Shown here: piece after piece, positions 7,618 through 16,459 of the stretch
Numbering within the stretch: the first letter of the stretch is position 1
Layout of the letters: every line of letters begins with the position of its first letter
From: Candidatus Shapirobacteria bacterium
GTDB lineage: Bacteria; Patescibacteria; Microgenomatia; UBA12405
DNA: 64,000 bases
Assembly: GCA_028704885.1 (NCBI GenBank)
Contig: JAQWEN010000001.1
Location: 558,001 to 622,000, forward strand
Direction: 5' to 3'
Notes under the pieces: generated by a model
What the model was told of the DNA's origin: nothing
Databases searched by the model: none
What the model saw: the letters and a program-made list of their open reading frames with translations, nothing else
Program-made: the position numbers and the translations under genes

Positions 7618-9394
7618 TTTCTTCCTTTAAAGCTGCTTTAGTTTCTGGTTTTAACATTAAACCAACATCGTCGAGTTGTTTTTGATCTATTTCACTTGGA
7701 GCATTCATTAAAAGATCAACTCCGTTTGAATTTAAGGGAAAAGCATAAACATCACGAATATTTGGTTCATCTAAAAGCAACATTAAAAGGCGGTCTAAAC
7801 CGATAGCCCAACCACCGTGAGGTGGAGCTCCATAATGGAAAGCATTATACATGCCACCGAATTTTTTAATAACTTCCTCCCTGCCATAGCCAATAATTTC
7901 AAAGGCTTTAACCAAAGTCTCTGGTTCGTGATTACGAATTGAGCCAGAGGCTAATTCAAAACCGTTTAAAGTAAGGTCATATTGATAAGATTCAATATCT
8001 AATGGATCTTTATTTATTAAAGATTCCATACCACCTTGAGGCATAGAAAAAGGGTTATGACCAAAATCTAATTTGCCTTCATCATTAATTTCGTAAAAAG
8101 GAAAACCAGTAATCCAATTGAAATATAAAATATTTGAATCACGAAGATTTAGAATATCACCCAACATTAATCGAATATTACCTAAAACTTTGTTAGTGAT
8201 GGATAATTTATCAGCAACGAAAAGAATTAAATCCCCGACTTTAGCTGAAGTGGAATCAATAATTTCATTTTGTAGTTTTGGATCAAAAAATCTGGCTACA
8301 CCGGTATCTAGTCCACCATCGATAACTTTGGTATAAGCTAGTCCTTTGGCGCCTTTTTCTTTGGCTAAAGTTTCTAATTTATCAATTTGGGTTTTACTAA
8401 ATTCAGCGCATTTTGGAGCGACAAGACATTTAATACTATCAGCATTATTAAAAACATTAAACTCGCTTTTACCTTTGATGATTTCGGTTACATCTTGAAG
8501 TTCAATATCAAAGCGAGTATCCGGTTTATCGCTGCCGAATCTGTTCATGGCATCCTTGTAAGAAATTCGAGGAAAAGGAAATTTGACAATAGTTTTTTGA
8601 GGAGCAATTGTTTGATAAGTTTCTTTAATTAAATTTTCAGCGGTGGCAAAAATTTTATCGATAGTAGGAAAACTCATTTCAATGTCGATTTGATAAAAAG
8701 CACCAGCATGACGATCAGCCCGAGGATCTTCATCCCGCATACAAGGAGCAATTTGAAAATACTTGTCAACACCGGCAACCATTAAAAGTTGTTTAAATTG
8801 CTGAGGAGCTTGAGGAAGAACAAAAAATTTGCCTTTATGAATACGAGAAGGAATTAAAAAATCTCTGGCACCTTCAGGAGAAGTAGTGGTTAAAAGCGGG
8901 GTCATAACTTCAGTAAAAGCATTTTTATCCATCCAATTGCGGACGGCTAAAATATATTTGCTTTTGCTTTGCATAATTTTGGCAAGTCGAGGACGACGCA
9001 AATCAAGATAGCGATATTTTAATCTTAATGATTCGTCTAATTCAGTACCATCGGTGTCGAGAGGAAAAGGAGAAACTTCACTTTTATTTAAAACCGTTAA
9101 TTTTTCACAAGTAATTTCAATGGTGCCGGTAGGAATTTTTTTATTAATAGCTTTTTCGTTTCTGTTGACAACTTTGCCTTCAATTTCAATTACCCATTCC
9201 ATACCAACAGTTGAGGCTAATTTATGAATTTCTTGACTATTATTGGCATCGATAACAATTTGAATATTTCCACTCCAATCTCGAAAGTCGATAAAAATTA
9301 ATTGGCCATGATCGCGGATATTACTGGCCCAACCTTGAATTAAAACTTTTTCTCCTATTTTTTGGAGACAATCTATTGCAAGTATTCTTTCCAT
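7598..9394 (-). CDS. aspS: Aspartyl-tRNA synthetase
   Basis: The 598-residue class II enzyme charges tRNA(Asp), and possibly tRNA(Asn) if a GatCAB pathway is used. An N-terminal OB anticodon-binding domain (VLIQGWASNIRDHGQLIFIDFRD) is followed by the catalytic core with YRYLDLRRP and PEGARDFL, motif 2 around RDEDPRADR, a GAD insert (about 285-410) and motif 3 GWAIGLDRL. Length and domain order are those of the bacterial type. A TAAAAT box at 9401-9406 ends 6 nt before the ATG and no Shine-Dalgarno is visible, so a leaderless transcript is likely. Confidence 0.96.
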   Translation of the reverse strand: MERILAIDCLQKIGEKVLIQGWASNIRDHGQLIFIDFRDWSGNIQIVIDANNSQEIHKLASTVGMEWVIEIEGKVVNRNEKAINKKIPTGTIEITCEKLTVLNKSEVSPFPLDTDGTELDESLRLKYRYLDLRRPRLAKIMQSKSKYILAVRNWMDKNAFTEVMTPLLTTTSPEGARDFLIPSRIHKGKFFVLPQAPQQFKQLLMVAGVDKYFQIAPCMRDEDPRADRHAGAFYQIDIEMSFPTIDKIFATAENLIKETYQTIAPQKTIVKFPFPRISYKDAMNRFGSDKPDTRFDIELQDVTEIIKGKSEFNVFNNADSIKCLVAPKCAEFSKTQIDKLETLAKEKGAKGLAYTKVIDGGLDTGVARFFDPKLQNEIIDSTSAKVGDLILFVADKLSITNKVLGNIRLMLGDILNLRDSNILYFNWITGFPFYEINDEGKLDFGHNPFSMPQGGMESLINKDPLDIESYQYDLTLNGFELASGSIRNHEPETLVKAFEIIGYGREEVIKKFGGMYNAFHYGAPPHGGWAIGLDRLLMLLLDEPNIRDVYAFPLNSNGVDLLMNAPSEIDQKQLDDVGLMLKPETKAALKEENVDSKT

Positions 9395-9424
9395 GTGAGT
9401 ATTTTACTTCAGAACTAATAGGTT

Positions 9425-11041
9425 TTAAACAGGAAAAATTTCTTTAACGATAAGTTGGGGAGAAGTGGTGCCGTTCCAGATATTTAAATCTAAAGAGGCG
9501 ACGAGGTTGACACAATCACCGACATTTAAAGTTTTGTCTAAATCCCCTTTTTTAAAAGCGATGGCATCAATATTGTCGAACTTTAATTTTAAATGATCAC
9601 CAGTGGAACCGAGAATTCTTTTTTGAGTAATACAAAGATTTTTAAATAAAAATAAAGGTTTTGGATTATCAATTCCAAATGGCTCGAATTGATTAATTAG
9701 GTGGCAATTTTTAATATTAACAGCCGATAAATCCATTTCAGCTTCGACAATTATTGATGGTTTTAAATCAATATTTTTAAGTTCTTTATTAATAAAATTG
9801 GTAATTTTAGTTTTAAATTTGGTTATATTTTCGGTTTTAATAGTAAAACCAGCAGCACCGGCATGCCCACCCAGTTCGACAAGCTCACTGTCAAATTGGC
9901 GAAGAGCCTCAATAATATTGAATTCTTTTATAGATCGACAAGAAGCTTTGGAATATTCTTTGCCGATGCTAATAATAATTGAAGGTAAATAATATTTTTC
10001 AGTAAGCCGTCCGGCAATTAGACCAATAATTCCAGGTAAAAATTCTTTATGGGCAATAAAAACTAATTTATTTTGATTATTTAAATTATTTTCCTCGGCA
10101 ATTTTTAAATTATCTTTTTGAATTGATTGGCGGTCTTGATTAAATTTATCTAAATTTTGGGCGTATTTTGAAGCTTGAAGTAAATTTTGGCTACATAAAA
10201 GCCTTAGGGCTTCAGTTGGATTGGAAAGACGACCGACAGCATTAAGACGAGGGCCAATGACAAAAGCTAAATCGTAGGCTGAAAGAGAATCCTGTTTGAT
10301 ACCACTGATTTCAACAAGTTTTTTGATGCCGAGATTGGGATTAAGACGCAAAGATTGAAGACCATGAATAACAATATTTCGATTAATACCAACTAATGGA
10401 AGACAATCAGCAACGGTGCCGGCAGCGGCTAAACCAATGTCGGCTTTTTTGTCAAAATGAGAGGCAAAAAACCAAGAAAGAGCCGAACCGGAAAAATTAG
10501 TGGAATGAATTATGGCTGATACTTTAGGAAGAGTTTCGGTTGGTAAATGATGATCAATAATAATAATGTCAGTATTTTTTTTGATAATTTTGGCTAATTC
10601 TTTGTTGGCTACAATGCCATTGTCAACCGTAATTAAAAGGTCAAAATGAAGATTTTTGGCGATTTCAAAATCGAAAAAAGATTTTGATTTAATGCCATAA
10701 CCATCAGTTTCACGGTCAGGAATAAAGGGTAAAATTTTAGCGCCAAGTTGATGTAAAACCTGCCAAAGAATAGCGGTTGAGGTTAGACCATCAACATCAT
10801 AATCGCCATAAATAAGGATATTTTCATTATTTTTTATAGCTTTATTTACCCTCTCTATGGCTTTTTTTAATTCTCTTTTATTAATATCAAAATCTGAAAC
10901 AATGGGAAAATGAGGTTTAAAAAAATCTTGATATTCCGATTTTTTAAGTTGACGATTTTTTAGTAAAAGATCAATAAAATCTAACTCGGAAAAAGACTTG
11001 GTAATAATTTGTTTATTTTTTAAAACGATTTGGGAAAACAT
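9425..11041 (-). CDS. recJ: Single-stranded-DNA-specific exonuclease RecJ
   Basis: RecJ degrades single-stranded DNA 5' to 3' in recombination and mismatch repair. DHH-family motifs are in order: ILIYGDYDVDGLTST, TVDNGI, IIIDHHLPTE, then GGHAGAAGF in the DHHA1 domain and a C-terminal OB-like domain. I start at the ATG at 11041 (538 residues) because a TACAAT -10 box lies at 11053-11058. An upstream in-frame ATG at 11146 would add 35 poorly fitting residues and lie upstream of this promoter. The gene is divergent from the small gene at 11172. Confidence 0.93.
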   Translation of the reverse strand: MFSQIVLKNKQIITKSFSELDFIDLLLKNRQLKKSEYQDFFKPHFPIVSDFDINKRELKKAIERVNKAIKNNENILIYGDYDVDGLTSTAILWQVLHQLGAKILPFIPDRETDGYGIKSKSFFDFEIAKNLHFDLLITVDNGIVANKELAKIIKKNTDIIIIDHHLPTETLPKVSAIIHSTNFSGSALSWFFASHFDKKADIGLAAAGTVADCLPLVGINRNIVIHGLQSLRLNPNLGIKKLVEISGIKQDSLSAYDLAFVIGPRLNAVGRLSNPTEALRLLCSQNLLQASKYAQNLDKFNQDRQSIQKDNLKIAEENNLNNQNKLVFIAHKEFLPGIIGLIAGRLTEKYYLPSIIISIGKEYSKASCRSIKEFNIIEALRQFDSELVELGGHAGAAGFTIKTENITKFKTKITNFINKELKNIDLKPSIIVEAEMDLSAVNIKNCHLINQFEPFGIDNPKPLFLFKNLCITQKRILGSTGDHLKLKFDNIDAIAFKKGDLDKTLNVGDCVNLVASLDLNIWNGTTSPQLIVKEIFPV

Positions 11042-11171
11042 GGAGATATTAAATTGTACACTTTTTTTATTTGAAATCAGTGTTAAACTAACAAGAAAAT
11101 TAAGCAAAATAGCTTGCTTTATATATTTTCGAACATTGACAGACAATAAACTTAGAAAGGAAGTGATATAG

Positions 11172-11555
11172 ATGTCGGAACAAGGTCGGATTAAAGATTA
11201 TCTGAAAATAGTAACTGAAAAACTGGAGTTTATTCAAGACAGTGAACGGTTCAATTCTGGCGATCCGATACACGACTTGGTGGCAATATCTATAGAAATT
11301 TCAAATATAAAAATGACAACAAACATTTATCGAGTCTATTTTTTAACCATGGGGGAAATACAATTTGCTAGTTTTAGAATGAATGTAATAGGTCCAATTA
11401 AAGATTTTTTCGAATTGTTTTGTAAAGAATCTATTGAAAAGACTGAACTTGATCCTGTTAAAGCAGAAATAATGTTAACGTACGCAAGAAAGAAAATAGG
11501 AATTTTTGTTCATGATCTGAAATTCAAAAAACTAACAAGTGCATTTGACGAGTAA
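11172..11555 (+). CDS. Small hypothetical protein with its own promoter and terminator
   Basis: The 127-residue protein is mostly helical and has no signal, membrane segment or cysteine cluster apart from one cysteine in ELFCKES. I recognise no family. It has a good Shine-Dalgarno site (AGGAAG about 9 nt before the ATG), a candidate extended -10 TGTTAAACT near 11082, and a strong terminator just after the stop. It is therefore a stand-alone transcription unit between recJ and the RRM gene. This pattern of a single small gene with full signals recurs at 30.4-32.1, 48.2 and 55.9 kb. Confidence 0.65.
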   Translation: MSEQGRIKDYLKIVTEKLEFIQDSERFNSGDPIHDLVAISIEISNIKMTTNIYRVYFLTMGEIQFASFRMNVIGPIKDFFELFCKESIEKTELDPVKAEIMLTYARKKIGIFVHDLKFKKLTSAFDE

Positions 11556-11575
11556 TGTCTGTCTTGATAATTTAA

Positions 11576-11637
11576 AGGAAGAAAATAGATATCCAATTCA
11601 TTTTGGACATTTGTTTTCTTCCTTTTTTATTTTTTTT
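11576..11637 (+). terminator. Rho-independent terminator after the 127-aa gene
   Basis: AAAGGAAGAAAA (from 11574) pairs with TTTTCTTCCTTT (from 11614). An inner hairpin TCCAA/TTGGA lies between the arms, and a run of T follows. It ends the transcript of the gene at 11172. The T tract overlaps the -35 box of the next promoter. Confidence 0.85.
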
Positions 11638-11663
11638 GATTAAAAATAAATTAGGGATATAAT
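11636..11663 (+). promoter_or_regulatory. Sigma70-type promoter of the RRM gene
   Basis: TTGATT (11636-11641), 16 bases, then TATAAT (11658-11663). The predicted start near 11670 gives a leader of about 70 nt. This leader carries a perfect 8-bp hairpin AGATTTTT-GCC-AAAAATCT (11675-11693) before the AAGGAG ribosome binding site. The hairpin may act in cold or translational control, which is inference. Confidence 0.65.
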
Positions 11664-11738
11664 TTTGGTAGTTGAGATTTTTGCCAAAAATCTTAGCTTA
11701 TTATTTTTGTAAAAACATTTAAGGAGCTTTTAAAAAAT

Positions 11739-12020
11739 ATGGCAAAAAAATTATTTATTGGTAATCTACCTTTTGCGATTAATCAAGATCAATTAAGGGA
11801 AATATTTGCTGTTTATGGATCAGTAGCTTCAGTAAATATTGTGATAGATAAATTTTCCGGCAGATCCAAAGGTTTTGGATTTGTGGAGTTTGAAAAAGAT
11901 GAAGATGCTGCAAAGGCAATTGAAGGATTGAATAATAGTGAACAAATGGGAAGAAATATTGCTGTGAAAGAGGCTATTCCTAGACCGGAACAGCCATTAG
12001 TGGAACAACCTGCTGCTTAA
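11739..12020 (+). CDS. RRM-domain RNA-binding protein
   Basis: The 93-residue protein is a single RNA recognition motif. RNP2 is LFIGNLPF (residues 4-11) and RNP1 is KGFGFVEF (about 46-53), both with the aromatic residues that stack on RNA. A short Pro/Gln/Glu tail follows (RPEQPLVEQPAA). Such proteins in cyanobacteria and other bacteria are often cold-induced RNA chaperones. The AAGGAG site is well placed before the ATG at 11739, and the leader has its own promoter and a hairpin. It is a single-gene transcript. Confidence 0.93.
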   Translation: MAKKLFIGNLPFAINQDQLREIFAVYGSVASVNIVIDKFSGRSKGFGFVEFEKDEDAAKAIEGLNNSEQMGRNIAVKEAIPRPEQPLVEQPAA

Positions 12021-12079
12021 AATCCCCTTTCCTTCGTTTTACTCAGGATCTCCCCTTGAAGAAGGGGAGATTTTATTTA
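12020..12079. repeat. Palindromic repeat copy A, also terminator-like
   Basis: The sequence begins AATCCCCTTTCC and contains the hairpin TCTCCCCTT-GAAG-AAGGGGAGA (12050-12072) followed by TTTTATTT. It serves as a terminator for the RRM gene. The same TCTCCCCTT/AAGGGGAGA core recurs at 20157-20178 inside miaA and, in degenerate form, at 54072-54092 and 51021-51050. Confidence 0.75.
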
Positions 12080-12102
12080 AATGAGGTAAAATATAAACAT
12101 AG

Positions 12103-13425
12103 ATGAATAATTTTATAATTCCTGAAAAGGTGGAAAAGTTGATTAAAAAGTTTAGAGAAAATGGAGCTGAAATTTATATTGTCGGCGGAGCTGTTCGTGA
12201 CTTGATTTTAAAAAGAGAAGTAAAGGATTGGGATTTTACAACTAATTTAGAGCCGGAAGAAATGCAAAAGATTTTTCCCAAAAATAGTTTTTATAATAAT
12301 AAATTTGGAACCATTAGTGTGGTTGAAGGCGATGATATTTTTGAAGTAACTACTTTTAGAACTGAAAAGAGTTACTCCGATTCCAGACATCCAGATGAGA
12401 TTAAATGGGGAAAAACATTAGAAGAAGATTTACAAAGAAGAGATTTTACCATTAACGCAATTGCCCTAGATTGGGATAAAAAAATAATTGATTTGTATGA
12501 AGGACAAATTGATTTGGAAAATAAAATTATTAGAACTGTAGGAAATCCAGATGAAAGATTTGGTGAAGATGCTTTAAGAATGATAAGAGCGATTAGAATT
12601 GCCAGTCAAATTGGATTTTTAATTGAAGAGAAAACTTTTGAGTCGATTCGAAAGAATGCAGAACTAATTCAAAAAATAGCCGGTGAAAGAATTAGAGATG
12701 AATTATTCAAAATATTAACCTCCCCTATTCCTAGCCAAGGAATTATTTTATTAAAAAATTCTGGCTTGTTGCATGAGATAATTCCAGAATTATTGGATGG
12801 ATACGGAATGGTTCAAAAAGGTCATCACATTGATGATGTGTGGACTCATAACTTAAAAACTTTGGATCATTGCGATACTAAAAATCCAATCACAAAATTA
12901 GCGGCAATGCTTCATGATGTAGGAAAACCAAAATCAATGATGGGGATCGGAAAAGCAAGAACTTTTCATAATCACGAAATTATTGGATCAAGAATGGCAA
13001 TGGTTATTGGAAAAAGATTGAGACTTTCCAATAAAGAATTGGAACAATTATTTAAACTAGTGAGATGGCATATGTTTACGACTGAGGCTACTCAAACAGA
13101 TAAGGCAGTGCGAAGATTTATTCGAAATGTGACTTTAGACTATATCGATGAAATGATTGCTTTAAGACGGGCTGATCGCTTGGGAAGTGGGGCTAAAGAG
13201 AGTAGTTGGCGTTGGGAATTGTTTAAAGAAAGAATTGTGGAAGTGCAAAAACAGCCATTTTGTATTAAAGATTTGAAAATTAACGGAAAAGATGTAATGG
13301 ATATTTTAAAAATAAAACCGAGCCGAAAAGTCGGAGAAGTTTTAACGGCTATCTTTAAAGAAGTGGAAGAAAAACCGGAATTAAATGAAAGAGAAATTTT
13401 GTTGAAGAAAATTGAAAATTTTTAA
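12103..13425 (+). CDS. cca: CCA tRNA nucleotidyltransferase with HD domain
   Basis: This 440-residue class II polymerase adds or repairs the CCA end of tRNAs. The N-terminal nucleotidyltransferase core has VGGAVRDLILKREVKDWDFT (G-G and D-x-D metal motif), RRDFTINAIA and LRMIRAIRIA. A C-terminal HD phosphohydrolase domain follows, with LAAMLHDVGKPKS. The one tRNA gene in this window lacks an encoded CCA, so this enzyme is needed. TAAAAT at 12087-12092 lies 10 nt upstream of the ATG, so the leader is very short. It is convergent with secF. Confidence 0.95.
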   Translation: MNNFIIPEKVEKLIKKFRENGAEIYIVGGAVRDLILKREVKDWDFTTNLEPEEMQKIFPKNSFYNNKFGTISVVEGDDIFEVTTFRTEKSYSDSRHPDEIKWGKTLEEDLQRRDFTINAIALDWDKKIIDLYEGQIDLENKIIRTVGNPDERFGEDALRMIRAIRIASQIGFLIEEKTFESIRKNAELIQKIAGERIRDELFKILTSPIPSQGIILLKNSGLLHEIIPELLDGYGMVQKGHHIDDVWTHNLKTLDHCDTKNPITKLAAMLHDVGKPKSMMGIGKARTFHNHEIIGSRMAMVIGKRLRLSNKELEQLFKLVRWHMFTTEATQTDKAVRRFIRNVTLDYIDEMIALRRADRLGSGAKESSWRWELFKERIVEVQKQPFCIKDLKINGKDVMDILKIKPSRKVGEVLTAIFKEVEEKPELNEREILLKKIENF

Positions 13426-13436
13426 TAGGATGGCTT

Positions 13437-14300
13437 CTATTTTTTCTTTTTATTTCTTTTGAAGAAAAGAACTAGAGGAATGGCAACACCGGTTGACGAA
13501 TAAGTTCCACAAACTACACCAATTAAAAGAGCAGTGGCAAACCATTTAGTAGTGGAACCACCAAGAACAACCAAAGAAAGTAACATAAAGACAATAGTCA
13601 TGGAATTATTAATAGATCGGCTTAAAGTTTCAGTGACAGCTTGATTGGCAAGATTAACCCAATCTAAGGTTAAATTTTTTAACTTTAATTCACGAATACG
13701 ATTAAAAGTAACGACGGTGTCATGGACGGATGAAGAAAGAGTGGTTAAAAGAGCAGTTACAAAAAGAGAATCTAACTCGGCACCAAAAAAATGACCTAAA
13801 ATAGAAAAACTTCCAATTAAAATAAAAGTATCGTGAAGCATGGCAATAATAGCACCAGCACCAAAAGAGAAATCTTTGAAACGACGACCGATAAAAAGAA
13901 GTAAAAACAACGACGATAAAACAATGGCCATAACTGTTTTTCGTAATAATTCTTTTCCTAAGGTGGCACCAAGAGTTTCGAATTTTAATTCCTGATAATT
14001 TTGATCTATCTTTTTGATTTCATCATTTAAAATATTTTTTTGATCAGAAGTAATGTCTTTAAACTCCAAATGATATTTGGTGTTATTTTTGGTAATAACT
14101 AATTTATCAATGTTATTTTTAGTAAAAATTTCGGTTATTTTTGAATTCTCTGGGGCAGATGGTAAATTTAATTCCCAAACAGCACCGCCAACGAAATCGA
14201 TTGATGGTTTAAATCCCCAAAAAACTATTGATAGTAACGAAGAAATTAAAAGAAGTGAAGAAATAATTAAAAATAATGGCCTAAATTTCATGATGTTCAT
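13437..14300 (-). CDS. secF: Protein translocase subunit SecF
   Basis: The 287-residue SecF subunit works with SecD to drive proton-dependent late steps of Sec export. It has an N-terminal membrane segment, the SecF motif PSIDFVGGAVWEL, a periplasmic P1-type domain and five further membrane segments with LHDTFILIG, SSSVHDTVVTFNRIRE and SINNSMTI. The start overlaps the secD stop by 4 bp, so translation is coupled. The basic tail KRNKKKK fits a cytoplasmic C-terminus. Confidence 0.95.
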   Translation of the reverse strand: MNIMKFRPLFLIISSLLLISSLLSIVFWGFKPSIDFVGGAVWELNLPSAPENSKITEIFTKNNIDKLVITKNNTKYHLEFKDITSDQKNILNDEIKKIDQNYQELKFETLGATLGKELLRKTVMAIVLSSLFLLLFIGRRFKDFSFGAGAIIAMLHDTFILIGSFSILGHFFGAELDSLFVTALLTTLSSSVHDTVVTFNRIRELKLKNLTLDWVNLANQAVTETLSRSINNSMTIVFMLLSLVVLGGSTTKWFATALLIGVVCGTYSSTGVAIPLVLFFKRNKKKK

Positions 14301-15667
14301 TGTTCGATTTTCTCCTTAGCTAAAACTCTTAATAAATTTCGAGTGACAAAAACACCGGTAAAAATACCAATACCAATTCCCAGAATTAGGGTAACAGCAA
14401 ATCCCCTAACCATACCAGAAGTATTTAGAAAACTCCAATTAAAAGGATTAAATAAAATTAGACCAGTAATGATAGTACAAGCATTGGCGTCTTTAATTGA
14501 ATCCCAAGCTCGACCAAAACCTAATTCCATGGCATTGTTCCAATTTTTACCTTTGCGAGTTTCTTCACGCATTCTTTCAAAGATTAAAATATTACTGTCA
14601 ACGGCCATACCAATTGATAAAATAAAACCGACAACCCCAGGAAAAGTTAAAGTAATAGGAATTAATCTATATAAAGCTAGAGTAATCAGTCCATAAATAA
14701 TTAAACCGATGTCAGCAATTAAACCAAGCTTGCCATAATTTCCAATCATAAAAAATGAGACTAAAATTAGACCAACAACACCAGCAAAAATCCCTTTATT
14801 AATGGAATCTCTGCCAAGAGTGGCATCAATTTGTGATTGCTGGATTAGATTAATTGATAGAGGTAAAGCGCCGGCATTTAGCTGAACAGCTAATTCTTTG
14901 GCTGATTTTGTAGTGAAACTACCACTAATAACTGCCTTACCATCGGTAATTTCGGTTTGAACAGTGGGAGGAGAAGTAATAGGATAATCGTCAATTAAAA
15001 TAGCAATTCTTTTGTTTAAAAATTCTTTGGTAGCAGCAGCAAATATTTTTGATCCTTCTTCATTAAATTCTAAGGAAACTTCTGGTTCGGAATTATTGGG
15101 ATTAATAGTGACAGAGGCTTTGGTTAAATGGGAACCATTAAGACCAGTGTCTTTAGTAAAAACATCATTAAAAGTGGCTGAGGCGGTGGCTTCTGGGGCT
15201 AATTCAACCTCGCCTTTGAATTTTAATTGAGCAGTGGTGCCAATTAATTTGATAGCACTAGAGACGTCTTCAACACCAGGTAAATCCACTTTAAGTCGGT
15301 ATTGATTTTCTTGTTTAATAATTTGAACATTTGTTTCACTAATACCAAAAAGATTTATTCTTCTTTCAATATTACTTTTTAGTGATTCTAAGGCAGAAGA
15401 AAGATCTTCTTTTTTAATCTTAGTAGTATCAATGTCAAAAGTTAAAGAAGCACCACCGGCAAGATCGAGACCAAATTTAAGATCGAGATTTTTTTTGAAT
15501 TTTTCAGAACCAAAACTAAAATCCGGACGATAAAAAGTGTGCTGCCAATTTATCTTTCCTAAATTGATACTAATAGGAATTTTTTTAGGGAAATTAATAA
15601 TTAGACAAACAAATGTCAATCCTAAAATAGTCCAAAAAATTCTGATGGTTTTGTTCTTATTTGGCAT
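14297..15667 (-). CDS. secD: Protein translocase subunit SecD
   Basis: SecD is 456 residues here, shorter than the E. coli protein but typical of compact genomes. The N-terminal membrane segment leads to LDLKFGLDLAGGASLTFDID, the GLDLxGG signature, then the periplasmic P1 domain and six membrane segments. The conserved IGMAVDSNILIFERMREE motif is present. It pairs with secF immediately downstream. The start lies 3 bp after the stop of the AbrB-like gene, which suggests one operon from the DUF3048 gene to secF. Confidence 0.95.
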   Translation of the reverse strand: MPNKNKTIRIFWTILGLTFVCLIINFPKKIPISINLGKINWQHTFYRPDFSFGSEKFKKNLDLKFGLDLAGGASLTFDIDTTKIKKEDLSSALESLKSNIERRINLFGISETNVQIIKQENQYRLKVDLPGVEDVSSAIKLIGTTAQLKFKGEVELAPEATASATFNDVFTKDTGLNGSHLTKASVTINPNNSEPEVSLEFNEEGSKIFAAATKEFLNKRIAILIDDYPITSPPTVQTEITDGKAVISGSFTTKSAKELAVQLNAGALPLSINLIQQSQIDATLGRDSINKGIFAGVVGLILVSFFMIGNYGKLGLIADIGLIIYGLITLALYRLIPITLTFPGVVGFILSIGMAVDSNILIFERMREETRKGKNWNNAMELGFGRAWDSIKDANACTIITGLILFNPFNWSFLNTSGMVRGFAVTLILGIGIGIFTGVFVTRNLLRVLAKEKIEQ

Positions 15668-15669
15668 AA

Positions 15670-15858
15670 TTACTTAGAACCAATGAAGGAAAGTTGGCGG
15701 GGATGTCCAGAAAAAATATAGCTAATTGAAGCTTTACTTTTATTAATTTTAACCAAAACCATATCCCCTTCTTTAATATTAAATTCTTTAATTGATTTAG
15801 AAGGAATAGTTAGGGCTAAACTATTTCCAGTTTTAATAACTTTTCTTGCTTGAGTCAT
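15670..15858 (-). CDS. AbrB/SpoVT-type DNA-binding protein
   Basis: This 62-residue swapped-hairpin protein (start ATG at 15858, 5 bp after the upstream stop) has the family core RKVIKTGNSLALTIPSKSIKEFNIKEGDMVLV. Such proteins are transition-state regulators or toxin-antitoxin antitoxins. No toxin gene is next to it; the neighbour upstream is a winged-helix/nucleotidyltransferase-like protein and downstream is secD. A role in regulating this operon is inference. Confidence 0.85.
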   Translation of the reverse strand: MTQARKVIKTGNSLALTIPSKSIKEFNIKEGDMVLVKINKSKASISYIFSGHPRQLSFIGSK

Positions 15859-15862
15859 TTTT

Positions 15863-16459
15863 TTAAATACCAGCAATTTCTGAGGAACTACCTATTATAA
15901 CGATTGGACAGCTTAAAAAAAAGTCGACAATAAATTGATCTCTTTTTTGTTTGCGCATTTGAAATTCACTTTTATCCATAACCATATAATTAATTTCGTG
16001 GCCGCGAATTTCTTCTTCTTGTTTAACTAAAATACCAACTTCTTTAAGGGAAAACAAATCACCGACAATAATTAAGTCAATACCGTCTTCGTTTCTTTTT
16101 TCACCGACAGCGAATTTGTAATTATATAAAACTAATTTTATCGGACTTAGAGTTTCATTTTTATGCTGAAGTTTTAAACCAAGTCCAGAATTTTTATTAG
16201 CTAATATTAAAAGATCGTAAAAAATTGGAGATTGTTTATCAGCCCAGTAATAGAGACGATTACCACGCCATTCTGATTCAATAATTCCAGCTTTTTTTAG
16301 ATTATCTAATTCGCGACGAACTGAATTAATTTCCTCTTCAGTCAAACGAACTAATTGACGGACATAATAAATCTCTTTTGGGTTACTAAAAAGAATTGTA
16401 ATTAATTTTAGTCTGGTTTGAGAAACTAATAACTGTTTAAGACTAGTTTGAATTTTCAT
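15863..16459 (-). CDS. Winged-helix regulator fused to a nucleotidyltransferase-like domain
   Basis: I use the ATG at 16459 (198 residues). The N-terminal half is an ArsR-like winged helix: LLVSQTRLKLITILFSNP, then RQLVRLTEEEINSVRRELDNLKKAGII and a wing ESEWRGNRLYYW. The C-terminal half begins FAVGEKRNEDGIDLIIVGD, which resembles the minimal nucleotidyltransferase beta-strand but lacks a clean GSxxD motif, so it may be inactive. It is followed at once by an AbrB-like gene. The pair could form a regulatory or toxin-antitoxin-like unit, which is only inference. Confidence 0.72.
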   Translation of the reverse strand: MKIQTSLKQLLVSQTRLKLITILFSNPKEIYYVRQLVRLTEEEINSVRRELDNLKKAGIIESEWRGNRLYYWADKQSPIFYDLLILANKNSGLGLKLQHKNETLSPIKLVLYNYKFAVGEKRNEDGIDLIIVGDLFSLKEVGILVKQEEEIRGHEINYMVMDKSEFQMRKQKRDQFIVDFFLSCPIVIIGSSSEIAGI

